Origin: Pseudorhodoferax sp. Leaf274
GTDB taxonomy: Bacteria; Pseudomonadota; Gammaproteobacteria; Burkholderiales; Burkholderiaceae_C
Reading direction: 5' to 3'
Length of the DNA stretch: 64,000 bases
NCBI RefSeq assembly: GCF_001422445.1
Contig: NZ_LMNA01000026.1
Location: forward strand, 248,001 to 312,000
Shown one piece after another: positions 43,278 through 52,345 of the stretch. Position 1 is the first letter of the stretch. Every line of letters begins with the position of its first letter. A model generated the notes under the pieces. It saw only the letters and a list, made by a program, of their open reading frames with translations, had not been told where the DNA came from and searched no databases. Both the position numbers and the translations under genes were made by a program.

Positions 43278-44246
43278 ATGTTCCGCCCCACCCTCCCGCG
43301 CCTGCTGCTGCCCCTGCTGGCTGCCGGCCTGTTGTCCGCCGCGCTGCCGGCGCAGGCGCAGCGCGTGGTGCGCATCGTCGTGCCCTTCGGCACGGGCGCG
43401 GTGCAGGACACCATCGCCCGCGCCATCAATACCGAACTCGGCCAGGCGCTGGGCGCCAGCGTGATCGTGGAGAACCGTGCCGGCGCCGGCGGCAGCGTGG
43501 GCTCGTCGTACGTGGCCAGGTCCGCGCCCGACGGCAACACGCTGGTGCTGGCCGCGGCCAGCCACCACATCGTCGGCCACCTGTACAAGAAGCTCGACTA
43601 CGACCCGCTGAAGGACTTCGTCGGCGTGGGCTACATCGGCAATTCGGGCTATGCCATCGTCGCCAGCGCGGCACTGGGCGCGGCCAACACGCGCGAGTTC
43701 ATCGCTGCCGTGAAGGCCCGGCCCGGAGCCTTCAACTACGCCTCGGCCGGCAATGGCAGCGCCACCCACCTGGGCATGGCCTCCTTCGTCGCCATGGCCG
43801 GGCTGGACATGCAGCACATCCCGATGAAGTCCACGGGCGACGCGGTCAACGAGGTGCTGGCCGGGCGCGTGCAGGCCGTCACCTCTTCGCTGATCGGCGT
43901 GATGGGCTACCGGGACGACGCGCGCGTGAAGTTCATCGCCTACACGGGCAAGCAGCGCTCGCGCTTCCTGCCGGACCTGCCCACCGCGGCCGAGAGCGGC
44001 CTGCCGGGCTACAGCTTCGATTCGTGGATCGGCCTGCTGGCACCGGCCGCGCTGCCACGCGCCGAACTCGACAAGATCGACACCGCCCTGCAGAAGACGC
44101 TGGCCGACCCCGCCGTGCAGGAACGGCTGGCGCGTCTGGGCGTGGAGTCCGCAGCGATGACGCCGGACGCCTTCCAGAAGCTGCTGCGCGCCGATTGGGA
44201 GAGCTCCGGCGCGATGGTCAAGGCCTCCGGCGCCAAGGTCGAGTGA
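43278..44246 (+). CDS. Bug-type tripartite tricarboxylate transporter receptor
   Basis: A 322-residue periplasmic receptor of the Bug/TctC family, abundant in Burkholderiales. A signal peptide (MFRPTLPRLLLPLLAAGLL, ending AQA) is followed by IVVPFGTGAVQDTIARAI, VENRAGAGGSVGSSYVARSAPDGNT, NYASAGNGSATHLG and FLPDLPTAAESGLPGY, all family hallmarks. It carries carboxylate-type ligands to a TctAB permease, not present here. CAGGAG lies before the ATG at 43278. The ATG at 43239 would add 13 residues. The ligand is unknown but may be linked to the upstream M20 enzyme. Confidence 0.93.
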   Translation: MFRPTLPRLLLPLLAAGLLSAALPAQAQRVVRIVVPFGTGAVQDTIARAINTELGQALGASVIVENRAGAGGSVGSSYVARSAPDGNTLVLAAASHHIVGHLYKKLDYDPLKDFVGVGYIGNSGYAIVASAALGAANTREFIAAVKARPGAFNYASAGNGSATHLGMASFVAMAGLDMQHIPMKSTGDAVNEVLAGRVQAVTSSLIGVMGYRDDARVKFIAYTGKQRSRFLPDLPTAAESGLPGYSFDSWIGLLAPAALPRAELDKIDTALQKTLADPAVQERLARLGVESAAMTPDAFQKLLRADWESSGAMVKASGAKVE

Positions 44247-44354
44247 GCCTGGCAGCGGCTGCGCTCGCTCCGTCGCCGCCGGCCTGCGGCTCCGCGCCGA
44301 CCCGCCGACCCGCCGACAATGGCGGCCCTGCCTGCACCACCGCCACTCCGCAAG

Positions 44355-45098
44355 ATGACCCAGGATCTCTTCCGCCAGGACGCCCGCCTGCGCCAGGCCA
44401 GCGCCACCATCCTCTCTGCCGGCCCCGAAGGCATCGTGCTTGACCGCACGGTGTTCTATCCGCTGGGCGGCGGCCAGGCCGGCGACACCGGCTGGCTGGT
44501 GCTGGCGGACGGCCAGCGCCTGGGCGTGGCCGACACGCGCAAGGGCAAGGACGCAGAGGGCCGGCCCACCGCCGCCATCTGCCATGTGCCCGCGCCCGGG
44601 CAGGACGCGCTGCTGGCCCGCTGCACAGCCGGCACGCCCGTGACGGCCGAGATCGACTGGGAGCGCCGGCACCGCCTGATGCGCTTTCACACCACCACCC
44701 ACCTGCTGTGCCACCTCGTGGCGCAGCCGGTCAACGGCTGCGCGATCACGGCAGACGCGGCGCGGCTGGACTTCCATACCGATCAGCCGCTGGACAAGGC
44801 GCTGCTCAGCGCCGGCATTGCGCGCCTGGTGGGCGCCGCGCTGCCGGTCACGGTGGGCGAGATCGCCGAGGCCGAGCTGGACGCCAACCCGTCGCTGGTC
44901 AAGAGCATGTCGGTCTCGCCGCCGCGCGGCACGGGCGCCGTGCGCACCATCCGGATCGGCGCCGACGGGCTCATCGACCTGCAGCCCTGCGGCGGCACGC
45001 ACGTGGCCAACACGGCCGAGATCGGCGCCGTGGTCGTCACCAAGATCGAGAAGAAGGGCGCCATGGCGCGCCGCGTGGTGCTGGGCTTCGCCGCATGA
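44355..45098 (+). CDS. AlaX-type alanyl-tRNA editing protein
   Basis: A 247-residue free-standing editing domain related to alanyl-tRNA synthetase. It deacylates Ser-tRNA(Ala) or Gly-tRNA(Ala) and so keeps translation accurate. The zinc site is formed by HTTTHLL (two His, near residue 115) and the C-terminal PCGGTHV (Cys, His). The N-terminal FYPLGGGQAGDTG is the second conserved element of AlaXp-II. The ATG at 44355 is taken as start; the ATG at 44319 would add 12 residues. It is followed directly by the DsbD gene region (ATGATG overlap at 45095). Confidence 0.9.
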   Translation: MTQDLFRQDARLRQASATILSAGPEGIVLDRTVFYPLGGGQAGDTGWLVLADGQRLGVADTRKGKDAEGRPTAAICHVPAPGQDALLARCTAGTPVTAEIDWERRHRLMRFHTTTHLLCHLVAQPVNGCAITADAARLDFHTDQPLDKALLSAGIARLVGAALPVTVGEIAEAELDANPSLVKSMSVSPPRGTGAVRTIRIGADGLIDLQPCGGTHVANTAEIGAVVVTKIEKKGAMARRVVLGFAA

Positions 45099-45148
45099 TG
45101 CGGTGGAACTTTGCGGGCGGTGGCCGCTCCCATGGGCGCCAGCGCCCG

Positions 45149-47299
45149 ATGTCCATGCCACCACGCCCCGCCCACACCGCCCTTGCCCTGCTGCTGGCCG
45201 CCAGCGCCGCCGTGGCCGCGCCGGCGGCGCTGGCCGACGCCGCCGTGGTGACCACGCCCCAGGTGCGGGCCGAGCTCGTGGCGCTGGCGCCCCAGGGCGT
45301 GGCGCCGGGCCAGCCGGTCTGGGTCGGGCTGTCGATCACGCACAAGCCCGAGTGGCACACCTACTGGAAGAACCCAGGGGATTCGGGCCTGCCGACCGAA
45401 CTGCGCTGGCAGCTGCCGGCCGGCGTGCAGGCCGGCGACATCGCCTGGCCCGTGCCGCACAAGATCCCGATCGGCCCGCTGGCCAACTACGGCTACGAGA
45501 ACACCGTGCTGCTGCCCGTGCCACTGACCGTGGGCCCCGGTTTCCAGGCCACGGGCGGGCAGATGCAGGTCAAGCTCAGCGCGTCCTGGCTGGTCTGCCG
45601 CAAGGAATGCATCCCTGAGGAAGGCGAGTTCACGCTGGACCTGCCCGTGCAGGGCGCCACGGCCCTGCACCAGGCTGCATTCGATGCGGCGGCCGCCGCC
45701 CATCCGCAGGCGCTGCCCGCGGGCAGCACGGCGGAGATCGTCGACGGCAAGACGCTGGCCGTTTCGGTGCGCGGCCTGCCCGCCACGCTGCAGGGCAAGA
45801 CACTGGAGTTCTTCCCCGAAACGGCCGAAGTGATCGAGACCGCAGGCGCCTGGACGCAGGCCTGGGACGGCGCGGTCTGGACCGCGCGCGTGCCGCTGTC
45901 GGCCCAGCGCAGCCAGAGCCCGGAGCGGATGCCCGTGGTGCTGGCGCTGGGCGCCGACGGCAACCGCCAGGCCTGGCGTGCCGAAGCCGCGGTGGCCGGC
46001 CCCTGGCCGCAGGGCGCGGCCGTGGCCACCGTCTCCCCGGCGCTGACGGCCGCGCTGGAGGCCAACGCCACGGCCACGCCGGTCGACGCGGGCCGGCCCA
46101 TCGGACTCATCGCCGCGCTGGCCGGTGCGCTGCTGGGCGGGCTGATCCTGAACTTCATGCCCTGCGTGTTTCCGGTGCTGGCCATCAAGATGCTGGGCTT
46201 TGCGCGCCACGCCGGCCAACAGCGTGCGCTGCGCGTGCACGGCCTGGCCTACAGCGCCGGCGTGGTGCTCTCGTTCGTGGCGCTGGCCGGCCTGCTGCTG
46301 GGCCTGCGCGCGGCCGGTGAGCAGCTGGGCTGGGGCTTTCAGCTGCAGTCGCCCGGCGTGGTGGCGGCGCTGGCCGTGCTGTTCACGCTGCTGGGGTTGA
46401 ACCTGGCGGGGCTGTTCGAGTTCGGCCAGCTGCTGCCCTCGCGGCTGGCCTCGGCGCAGGCGCGCAACCCCACGGCGGACGCCTTCCTGTCCGGCGTGCT
46501 CGCCGTGGCCATCGCCTCGCCCTGCACGGCGCCGTTCATGGGCGCCTCCATGGGCTTGGCCGTGGGCCTGCCGACGGCCCAGGCCCTGCTGGTGTTCGCG
46601 GTGCTGGGCCTGGGCATGGCCCTGCCCTTCCTGCTGGCCAGCCTGGTGCCGGCCGCGGTGCGCTGGCTGCCGCGGCCAGGCCCTTGGATGGACGTGTTCC
46701 GCCGCTGCATGGCCTTCCCGATGTTCGCCACCGTGGCCTGGCTGGTCTGGGTGCTGGGCCAGCAGACCGGCATCGACGGCGCCGCCGCGCTGCTGCTGCT
46801 GCTCGTGGCGCTGGCCGCCGTGGTCTGGGCACTGGGCCTGGCCGGGCGCGCGCGCCTGGTCATGGGTGCGCTGGCACTGGGGCTGGCCGCCGGCATGCTG
46901 GGGCTGTTCGGCCCGGCTGTGCTGCGGCCGGTGGAGGCCGCACCCGTGGCGCAGGCCGGTGCGCGCTGGCAGCCCTGGGCGCCCGAGCAGGTCCAGCAGG
47001 CGCTGGCACAGGGCCGGCCCGTGTTCGTGGACTTCACGGCCGCCTGGTGCGTGACCTGCCAGTACAACAAGCGCACGGCGCTGGCCGACAAGAGCGTGCT
47101 GTCCGACCTGCAGACCAAGAACGTGCAGCTGCTCACGGCCGACTGGACGCGGCGCGACCCGGCCATCACGGCCGCGCTGCGCGCGCTGGGCCGCAGCGGC
47201 GTGCCGGTCTACGTGCTGTACCGCCAGGGCAGCGCGCCGGTGGTGCTGTCCGAGATCCTGAGCGTGGCCGAACTGCGCGCGGCCATCGCGACCCTGTGA
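45149..47299 (+). CDS. dsbD: DsbD/ScsB-type thiol:disulfide interchange protein
   Basis: A 716-residue inner-membrane electron conduit that moves reducing power from cytoplasmic thioredoxin to the periplasm. A signal peptide is followed by a large periplasmic domain with Cys150 and Cys154 (WLVCRKECIPEEG). The membrane domain has about eight helices with NFMPCVFPVLAIK and ASPCTAPFMG, each holding one of the two active Cys. The C-terminal thioredoxin domain carries AAWCVTCQYNK near residue 630. All six cysteines are present. The gene could start at 45095 (ATGATG over the AlaX stop) or at 45149. It is followed by a redoxin and yfiRNB. Confidence 0.92.
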   Translation: MSMPPRPAHTALALLLAASAAVAAPAALADAAVVTTPQVRAELVALAPQGVAPGQPVWVGLSITHKPEWHTYWKNPGDSGLPTELRWQLPAGVQAGDIAWPVPHKIPIGPLANYGYENTVLLPVPLTVGPGFQATGGQMQVKLSASWLVCRKECIPEEGEFTLDLPVQGATALHQAAFDAAAAAHPQALPAGSTAEIVDGKTLAVSVRGLPATLQGKTLEFFPETAEVIETAGAWTQAWDGAVWTARVPLSAQRSQSPERMPVVLALGADGNRQAWRAEAAVAGPWPQGAAVATVSPALTAALEANATATPVDAGRPIGLIAALAGALLGGLILNFMPCVFPVLAIKMLGFARHAGQQRALRVHGLAYSAGVVLSFVALAGLLLGLRAAGEQLGWGFQLQSPGVVAALAVLFTLLGLNLAGLFEFGQLLPSRLASAQARNPTADAFLSGVLAVAIASPCTAPFMGASMGLAVGLPTAQALLVFAVLGLGMALPFLLASLVPAAVRWLPRPGPWMDVFRRCMAFPMFATVAWLVWVLGQQTGIDGAAALLLLLVALAAVVWALGLAGRARLVMGALALGLAAGMLGLFGPAVLRPVEAAPVAQAGARWQPWAPEQVQQALAQGRPVFVDFTAAWCVTCQYNKRTALADKSVLSDLQTKNVQLLTADWTRRDPAITAALRALGRSGVPVYVLYRQGSAPVVLSEILSVAELRAAIATL

Positions 47300-47378
47300 G
47301 CGCCGCCGGCGCCGCCCCCAGGTGCCCGGCACCGCAGCGCGAAGCCATTCCTTGATCCACACCGAAGGAGCCGATCCG

Positions 47379-48026
47379 ATGCCATCCCCGATCCGAACCC
47401 TCCGCCCCCGCGTGCAGCGCCGCGCCGCTCTGCTGTCGCTCGCCGCCTGCGCCACGCTGCTGGCGGGCACCGTACAGGCGGCCGCCGCCGTCGGCCAGCC
47501 CGCCCCCGCCTTCACGCTGACCGACACCAGCGGCAAGACGCGCACGCTGGCCGAGTTCAAGGGCAAGACCGTGGTGCTGGAATGGACCAACCCGGGCTGC
47601 CCCTTCGTGCGCAAGCACTACGACAGCGCCAACATGCCCGGCCTGCAAAAGGAGTTCACGGGCAAGGACGTGGTCTGGCTGGCCGTCAACTCGACCGAGA
47701 AGGCCGCGTCCGACTACCTGGCGCCGCGCGCGCTGGCCGGCTGGATACAGGGCAAGTCCGGCGCGCCTACGGCCACGTTGATGGACGAGGAAGGCACGGT
47801 GGGCAAGGCCTACGGCGCGCGCACCACGCCGCACATGTACATCGTCAACCCGCAGGGCACGCTGGTGTACGCCGGCGGCATCGACTCCATCGCCTCGGCC
47901 CGCGCCAGCGACATCCAGGCCGCCACCAATTACGTGCGCCAGGGCTTGAACGAAACGCTGGCCGGCAAGCCCATCAGCCAGGCGCAGACACAGCCCTACG
48001 GCTGCACGATCAAGTACAAGAGTTGA
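47379..48026 (+). CDS. Periplasmic thioredoxin-fold redoxin (AhpC/TSA-like)
   Basis: A 215-residue exported redoxin. A signal peptide (RRAALLSLAACATLLAG, ending VQAAA) precedes a thioredoxin fold of the AhpC/TSA or TlpA group: VGQPAPAFTLTDTSGKTRTLAEFKGKTVVLEW. Instead of CxxC it has NPGCPFVRKHY with a single Cys, followed by TTPHMYIVNPQG with the cis-Pro. A second Cys is at the C-terminus (PYGCTIKYKS). This fits a periplasmic peroxiredoxin-like or reductase partner of the DsbD-type protein upstream (inference). GAAGGAG precedes the ATG at 47379. Confidence 0.85.
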   Translation: MPSPIRTLRPRVQRRAALLSLAACATLLAGTVQAAAAVGQPAPAFTLTDTSGKTRTLAEFKGKTVVLEWTNPGCPFVRKHYDSANMPGLQKEFTGKDVVWLAVNSTEKAASDYLAPRALAGWIQGKSGAPTATLMDEEGTVGKAYGARTTPHMYIVNPQGTLVYAGGIDSIASARASDIQAATNYVRQGLNETLAGKPISQAQTQPYGCTIKYKS

Positions 48027-48124
48027 GCCAGACCGGCGGCGGCAGCGACAGGCCGGCGTCAGCGGCGGCTGTTAGCATCGCCCGCCGCTTTCGCCGGGGC
48101 GCGCAAAGCGCCCATCCACCCGCC

Positions 48125-48679
48125 ATGTTGTCCGGCCCCTACGCCGCCTTGTCTTCGCGACGCCGCCGGCCGGCCGGCCTGGCCCTGTGCGTGCTGCTGG
48201 CGCTCGGCCTGGCCGCGCCGGCCACGGGGCAGCACGCCGGACTGGACCTGCGCGAGACCGTGACGCGTGTGCTGGCCTACACGCGCTGGCCGGTGGCCCC
48301 CGACCCCTTGCGCGTGTGCTTCGTGGGTACCAGCCCCCATGCCGAGCGCCTTCGGCAACAGGGCATCGCCTGGCCGGGCGGCCCCGTGCTGCTGCTGCGG
48401 CCCGATCCCGCGCGGCCCGTGTCTGCGCAATGCGACGCGCTGTACATCGGTGCGCTCGACACGCCCCAATGGCAGCAGCTTGCGCAGGAACTGGAGGGCC
48501 AGCCCGTGCTGACGCTGTGCGAGCGCTCCAGCCCATGCCTGGCCAACGGCATGGTGCGGCTGGATATCGACCCCGCCGGCGTGCCCGTGCGCTTCGAGAT
48601 CAACCTCGATGCGCTGGCCCGCGGCAAGGTGCGCATCCACCCGCAGGTGCTGCGCCTGGGCCAGGAGCGCAAGCCATGA
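48125..48679 (+). CDS. yfiR: YfiR-family periplasmic repressor of the diguanylate cyclase
   Basis: A 184-residue YfiR protein, the soluble periplasmic inhibitor that holds YfiN inactive. After a signal peptide it has the usual RETVTRVLAYTRWP and the end ALARGKVRIHPQVLRLGQE. Two Cys pairs, 65/103 and 132/138, match the disulfides known to be essential for YfiR folding in Pseudomonas and E. coli. The start of yfiN overlaps its stop by 4 bp. It lies 98 bp after the redoxin gene, which together with DsbD could control the YfiR disulfides (inference). Confidence 0.9.
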   Translation: MLSGPYAALSSRRRRPAGLALCVLLALGLAAPATGQHAGLDLRETVTRVLAYTRWPVAPDPLRVCFVGTSPHAERLRQQGIAWPGGPVLLLRPDPARPVSAQCDALYIGALDTPQWQQLAQELEGQPVLTLCERSSPCLANGMVRLDIDPAGVPVRFEINLDALARGKVRIHPQVLRLGQERKP

Positions 48680-49974
48680 ACGAACGACCGCGCGCACCGC
48701 AGGCCGGCGGCACCGAACCCGTGCGCCGCAGCCTGCTGCACACCCTGCGGAGCGCCCACGTGCGGGTGGCCAGCATCAGCATGGCCGCCGTCGGCCTGGC
48801 CTTGTTGCTGGCGGCCGTGCTGGCGCTGCGCACCTACGCCAACAACCACCTGGAACTGGTGGCGCGCTCCATCGCCTACTCGGTCGAGGCGGCCGTGGTG
48901 TTCAACGACCGGGTGGCCGTCATGGAGCAGCTGGCGGTCATCGCCCAGCGCGAATCGCTGCGCGAGGCCGAGCTGCGCGACCAGGCCGGCCACGTGCTGG
49001 CGCGCTACGTTCGCCCTGACGCGCAGAAGGCCGGCGAGCTGCTGGAGGCCGCCGGCGAGCCGCTGGGCCGCCTGCTGATGCCGGCCCCGACCGTCGCCCC
49101 CGTGCTGGACCGTGGCCGCACGATCGGCGAGGTGCGGCTGCGCGGCGACGGTGCGGTGTTCGCGCGCTTCCTGGCCACCGCCTCGGCCGGCATCGCGCTG
49201 TGCCTGGTGTTCGCCGGGCTGGGCCTGCGCCTGCTGTCGCGGCGCATCCAGCGCGACATCGTGGAGCCGGTGCAAGCCCTGATCGCCATGACCCACCAGG
49301 CCCGCGCGCAGCGCAGCACCATGCAGCGCGCGCCGGCCTCGGGGATCGCCGAGTTCCACGCGCTGGGCGAGGACTTCAATGCGCTGCTGGTCGAGATCGA
49401 GACGCAGCAGGCCCAGCTGGCGCAGGAGAACCGCTCGCTGACGCACCTGGCCAACCACGACAGCCTGACCGGCCTGCACAACCGCGCCTACTTCAGCCGC
49501 CGGCTGGGCCGGGTCCTGCAGGACGCGCAAGTGCAGGGCGGCAACATCGCCGTGCTGTACATGGACAACGACCACTTCAAGCAGATCAACGACCACCATG
49601 GCCACGCCATCGGCGACCTGCTGCTGGTCGAGGTGGCCGCGCGCATCCGCGCGCAGCTGCGCGAGGGCGACATCGTGGCGCGGCTGGGCGGCGACGAATT
49701 CGCGGTGCTGCTGGCCCCGGTACACCAGCCGCAGGACGCCCTGCGCATCGCCGACAAGATCAATGCCGCCGTGGCCGTGCCGCTGTCCGAGCGGCACGAG
49801 CGCATCGTGCCGTCGGTCAGCATCGGCATTGCCCTGTATCCCCAGCACGGACAGACCGCCGACCAGCTGTTGCGCGCGGCCGACCGTGCCATGTACGAAG
49901 CCAAGAAGAGGGGCCGCGGCACCAGTTGCCTGTTCGAAGGCGCCCACGTCGTGAGCGACGTCCCGGAGTTGTGA
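48676..49974 (+). CDS. yfiN: YfiN/TpbB-type membrane diguanylate cyclase
   Basis: A 432-residue inner-membrane enzyme making cyclic di-GMP. It has a first membrane helix (residues 30-52), a periplasmic CHASE8-like domain (HLELVARSIAYSVEAAVVFNDR), a second helix (about 160-180), a HAMP linker and a C-terminal GGDEF domain. The active-site motif is GGDEF itself, preceded by DNDHFKQINDHHGH. It is the central member of the YfiRNB module: YfiR represses it and YfiB relieves repression by binding YfiR. Activation raises biofilm formation. Its stop overlaps the yfiB start by one base. Confidence 0.93.
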   Translation: MNERPRAPQAGGTEPVRRSLLHTLRSAHVRVASISMAAVGLALLLAAVLALRTYANNHLELVARSIAYSVEAAVVFNDRVAVMEQLAVIAQRESLREAELRDQAGHVLARYVRPDAQKAGELLEAAGEPLGRLLMPAPTVAPVLDRGRTIGEVRLRGDGAVFARFLATASAGIALCLVFAGLGLRLLSRRIQRDIVEPVQALIAMTHQARAQRSTMQRAPASGIAEFHALGEDFNALLVEIETQQAQLAQENRSLTHLANHDSLTGLHNRAYFSRRLGRVLQDAQVQGGNIAVLYMDNDHFKQINDHHGHAIGDLLLVEVAARIRAQLREGDIVARLGGDEFAVLLAPVHQPQDALRIADKINAAVAVPLSERHERIVPSVSIGIALYPQHGQTADQLLRAADRAMYEAKKRGRGTSCLFEGAHVVSDVPEL

Positions 49975-50504
49975 TGGAACTGCATCGAATCGCCCCCCGC
50001 CGTGCCTGGCTGCTCGGCGCCGCATGGGGCAGCACCTGGCTGCTGGCGGCCTGCGCCGCACCGCCGCCGCCCGCTCCCGCGCCGGCCCCCGCGCCTGCAT
50101 CGGCGCCCAGCCGGGACGCGCAGCTGCGGGCGCTGGGCTTTCACGCCACCGACGAGGGCTGGGAGCTGTCCATCACCGGCCGGCTGCTGTTCGGCAGCGA
50201 CTCCGACGCGCTGGACGCCGAAACCCAGGCCACGGCCGAGCAGCTCGGGCGCCAGCTGGCCCTGCTGGACATCGCGCGCGTGCGCGTCGAGGGCCACACC
50301 GACAGCACCGGCGGACATGCCTACAACCAGGCGCTGTCGCTGCGGCGCGCGCAGGCCGTGCTGCGCGCCATGGTGGCGGCCGGGCTGCGCGGCGCGCAGA
50401 TGCAGGCCATTGGCCTGGGCGAGGCCGCGCCCATGGGCGACAACCGCACGCCCGAACAACGGCAGCAAAACCGGCGCGTGGCCATCGTGCTGCCGGCGCA
50501 CTGA
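49974..50504 (+). CDS. yfiB: YfiB-type OmpA-family lipoprotein
   Basis: A 176-residue outer-membrane lipoprotein with an OmpA C-terminal peptidoglycan-binding domain. The lipobox is LAAC with Cys27, followed by a Pro/Ala-rich linker. The OmpA domain has LLFGSDSDALDAETQATAEQL, VEGHTDSTGGHAYNQALSLRRAQAV and NRTPEQRQQNRRVAIVL. By context it is YfiB, which sequesters YfiR and so turns on YfiN. The ATG at 49974 shares a base with the yfiN stop; the GTG at 49971 is in frame too. Confidence 0.9.
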   Translation: MELHRIAPRRAWLLGAAWGSTWLLAACAAPPPPAPAPAPAPASAPSRDAQLRALGFHATDEGWELSITGRLLFGSDSDALDAETQATAEQLGRQLALLDIARVRVEGHTDSTGGHAYNQALSLRRAQAVLRAMVAAGLRGAQMQAIGLGEAAPMGDNRTPEQRQQNRRVAIVLPAH

Positions 50505-50523
50505 ACCGGCAGGCCGGAGGGGC

Positions 50524-51237
50524 TCAGCGCGCGCCGAAGATCGCGGTGCCCACGCGCACCAGCGTGCTGCCCGCGTCGATGGCGGCCTCCAGGTCGGCCG
50601 TCATGCCCATCGACAAGGTGTCGAAAGCGGGCCCGCCGATGCCGGCCGTGCGCACCTGCTCGAACAGGGCCCGCGCGCGCGCATGCACGGCACGCTGCGC
50701 GGCGAAGCCGGCCACGGGCTCGGGAATGGTCATCAGCCCGCGCAGCACCAGCCGCGGCAAGGCCGCCACCGCGCGCGCCAGCGCCAGCGCCTCCTCGGGC
50801 GCGACGCCGGACTTGCTGGCCCCGCCGTCGATGTTGACCTGGATGCAGACCTGCAGCGGCGCCAGTTCGGCCGGCCGCTGCTCGGCCAGCCGCTCGGCGA
50901 TCTTGAGCCGGTCCACGCTGTGCACCCAGTCGAAGTGGGCGGCGACCACCCGGGTCTTGTTGCTCTGCAGCGGCCCGATCAGGTGCCACACCACCTGCGC
51001 CGGGCGGCCACCCTCGGCCTCCCAGGCGCGCAGCGCCTCGATCTTCTGGACGCCTTCCTGCACGTAGTTCTCGCCGAAGGCGACCTGGCCACCCGCCATG
51101 GCGTCCAGCACGTTGGCCAGCGGCATGGTCTTGGAGACGGCCAGCAGCTGCACGCTGTCCGCAGGCCGCCCGGCCTGCGCGCAGGCTGTGGCGATGCGGT
51201 CACGCACTTGCTGGAGATTGTTACGTATGCTCGTCAT
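50524..51237 (-). CDS. yggS: PLP homeostasis protein YggS (PROSC family)
   Basis: A 237-residue PLP-binding protein with the alanine-racemase-like barrel fold, a carrier and regulator of pyridoxal phosphate in the cytoplasm. The PLP lysine lies in LLAVSKTMPLANVLDAM near residue 36. Conserved parts are FGENYVQEGVQKIEAL, WHLIGPLQSNKTRVVAAHFDWVHSVDR, QVNIDGGASKSGV, and LSMGMTADLEAAIDAGSTLVRVGTAIFG. It is divergent from pilT with only 40 bp between starts, an arrangement found in many proteobacteria. Confidence 0.95.
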   Translation of the reverse strand: MTSIRNNLQQVRDRIATACAQAGRPADSVQLLAVSKTMPLANVLDAMAGGQVAFGENYVQEGVQKIEALRAWEAEGGRPAQVVWHLIGPLQSNKTRVVAAHFDWVHSVDRLKIAERLAEQRPAELAPLQVCIQVNIDGGASKSGVAPEEALALARAVAALPRLVLRGLMTIPEPVAGFAAQRAVHARARALFEQVRTAGIGGPAFDTLSMGMTADLEAAIDAGSTLVRVGTAIFGAR

Positions 51238-51277
51238 AATTCGTTAAGCAAGCGTACCAAATCCCGCAAGGACTCCC

Positions 51278-52321
51278 GTGGACATCACCCAGCTGCTGGC
51301 CTTTACGGTCAAGAACAAGGCTTCGGATCTGCACCTGTCTGCCGGCCTGCCGCCGATGATCCGCGTGCACGGCGACGTGCGCCGCATCAACGTGGATCCG
51401 CTGGACCACAAGACGGTGCATGGCATGGTGTACGACATCATGAGCGACAGCCAGCGCAAGCACTTCGAGGAGTTCCTGGAGATCGACTTCTCGTTCGAGA
51501 TCGAGGGCCTGTCGCGCTTCCGGGTCAACGCCTTCAACCACAACCGCGGCGCCGGTGCGGTGCTGCGCACGATTCCTTCGAAGATCCTGACGCTGGAGCA
51601 GCTCAACGCGCCGCGCATCTTCGGCGAACTGGCACTCAAGCCGCGCGGCCTGGTGCTGGTGACGGGGCCCACCGGCTCGGGCAAGTCGACCACGCTGGCC
51701 GGCATGGTGAACCACCTCAACGAGAGCGAGTACGGCCACGTGCTGACGATCGAGGACCCGATCGAGTTCGTGCACGAGTCCAAGAAGTGCCTGGTCAACC
51801 AGCGCGAGGTGGGTCCGCACACGCTGTCGTTCGCGGCCGCACTGCGGTCGGCGCTGCGCGAGGACCCGGACGCGATCCTGGTGGGCGAATTGCGCGACCT
51901 GGAGACCATCCGCCTGGCCATGACCGCGGCGGAGACCGGCCACCTGGTGTTCGGCACGCTGCACACCTCCAGCGCGGCCAAGACGATCGACCGGATCATC
52001 GACGTGTTCCCGGCCGAGGAGAAGGAGATGGTGCGGGCCATGCTGTCCGAATCGCTGCAGGCGGTGATCTCGCAGACCCTGTGCAAGACCAAGGACGGCC
52101 AGGGCCGCGTGGCGGCGCACGAGATCATGCTGGGCACGCCCGCCATCCGCAACCTGATCCGCGAGGCCAAGGTGGCGCAGATGTACTCCACCATCCAGAC
52201 CAGCCAGGCCGCCGGCATGCAGACGCTGGACCAGAACCTGACCGACCTGGTGCGGCGCAACGTGATCTCGCCGGCCGAGGCGCGCGGCAAGGCGAAGACG
52301 CCCGAGAACTTCCCCGGATGA
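51278..52321 (+). CDS. pilT: Type IV pilus retraction ATPase PilT
   Basis: A 347-residue hexameric ATPase that retracts type IV pili, for twitching and DNA uptake. It starts with GTG at 51278 after AAGGA. Motifs: N-terminal PAS-like 2 domain (SDLHLSAGLPPMIRVHGDVRRI), Walker A GPTGSGKSTT (130-139), Asp box TIEDPIEFVH, Walker B AILVGELRD, His box GTLHTSSAAKTIDRI and the retraction motif AIRNLIRE near residue 290. All are intact. First gene of the pilT, cNMP-binding, pilU operon. Confidence 0.97.
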   Translation: MDITQLLAFTVKNKASDLHLSAGLPPMIRVHGDVRRINVDPLDHKTVHGMVYDIMSDSQRKHFEEFLEIDFSFEIEGLSRFRVNAFNHNRGAGAVLRTIPSKILTLEQLNAPRIFGELALKPRGLVLVTGPTGSGKSTTLAGMVNHLNESEYGHVLTIEDPIEFVHESKKCLVNQREVGPHTLSFAAALRSALREDPDAILVGELRDLETIRLAMTAAETGHLVFGTLHTSSAAKTIDRIIDVFPAEEKEMVRAMLSESLQAVISQTLCKTKDGQGRVAAHEIMLGTPAIRNLIREAKVAQMYSTIQTSQAAGMQTLDQNLTDLVRRNVISPAEARGKAKTPENFPG

Positions 52322-52345
52322 CGCCACAGCGCGGGAACGGCCGTC

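Noticed and set aside
44783..47614. 943-codon minus-strand frame opposite dsbD
   Set aside because: Antisense shadow rich in Arg, Gln and His; dsbD motifs on the plus strand are complete.
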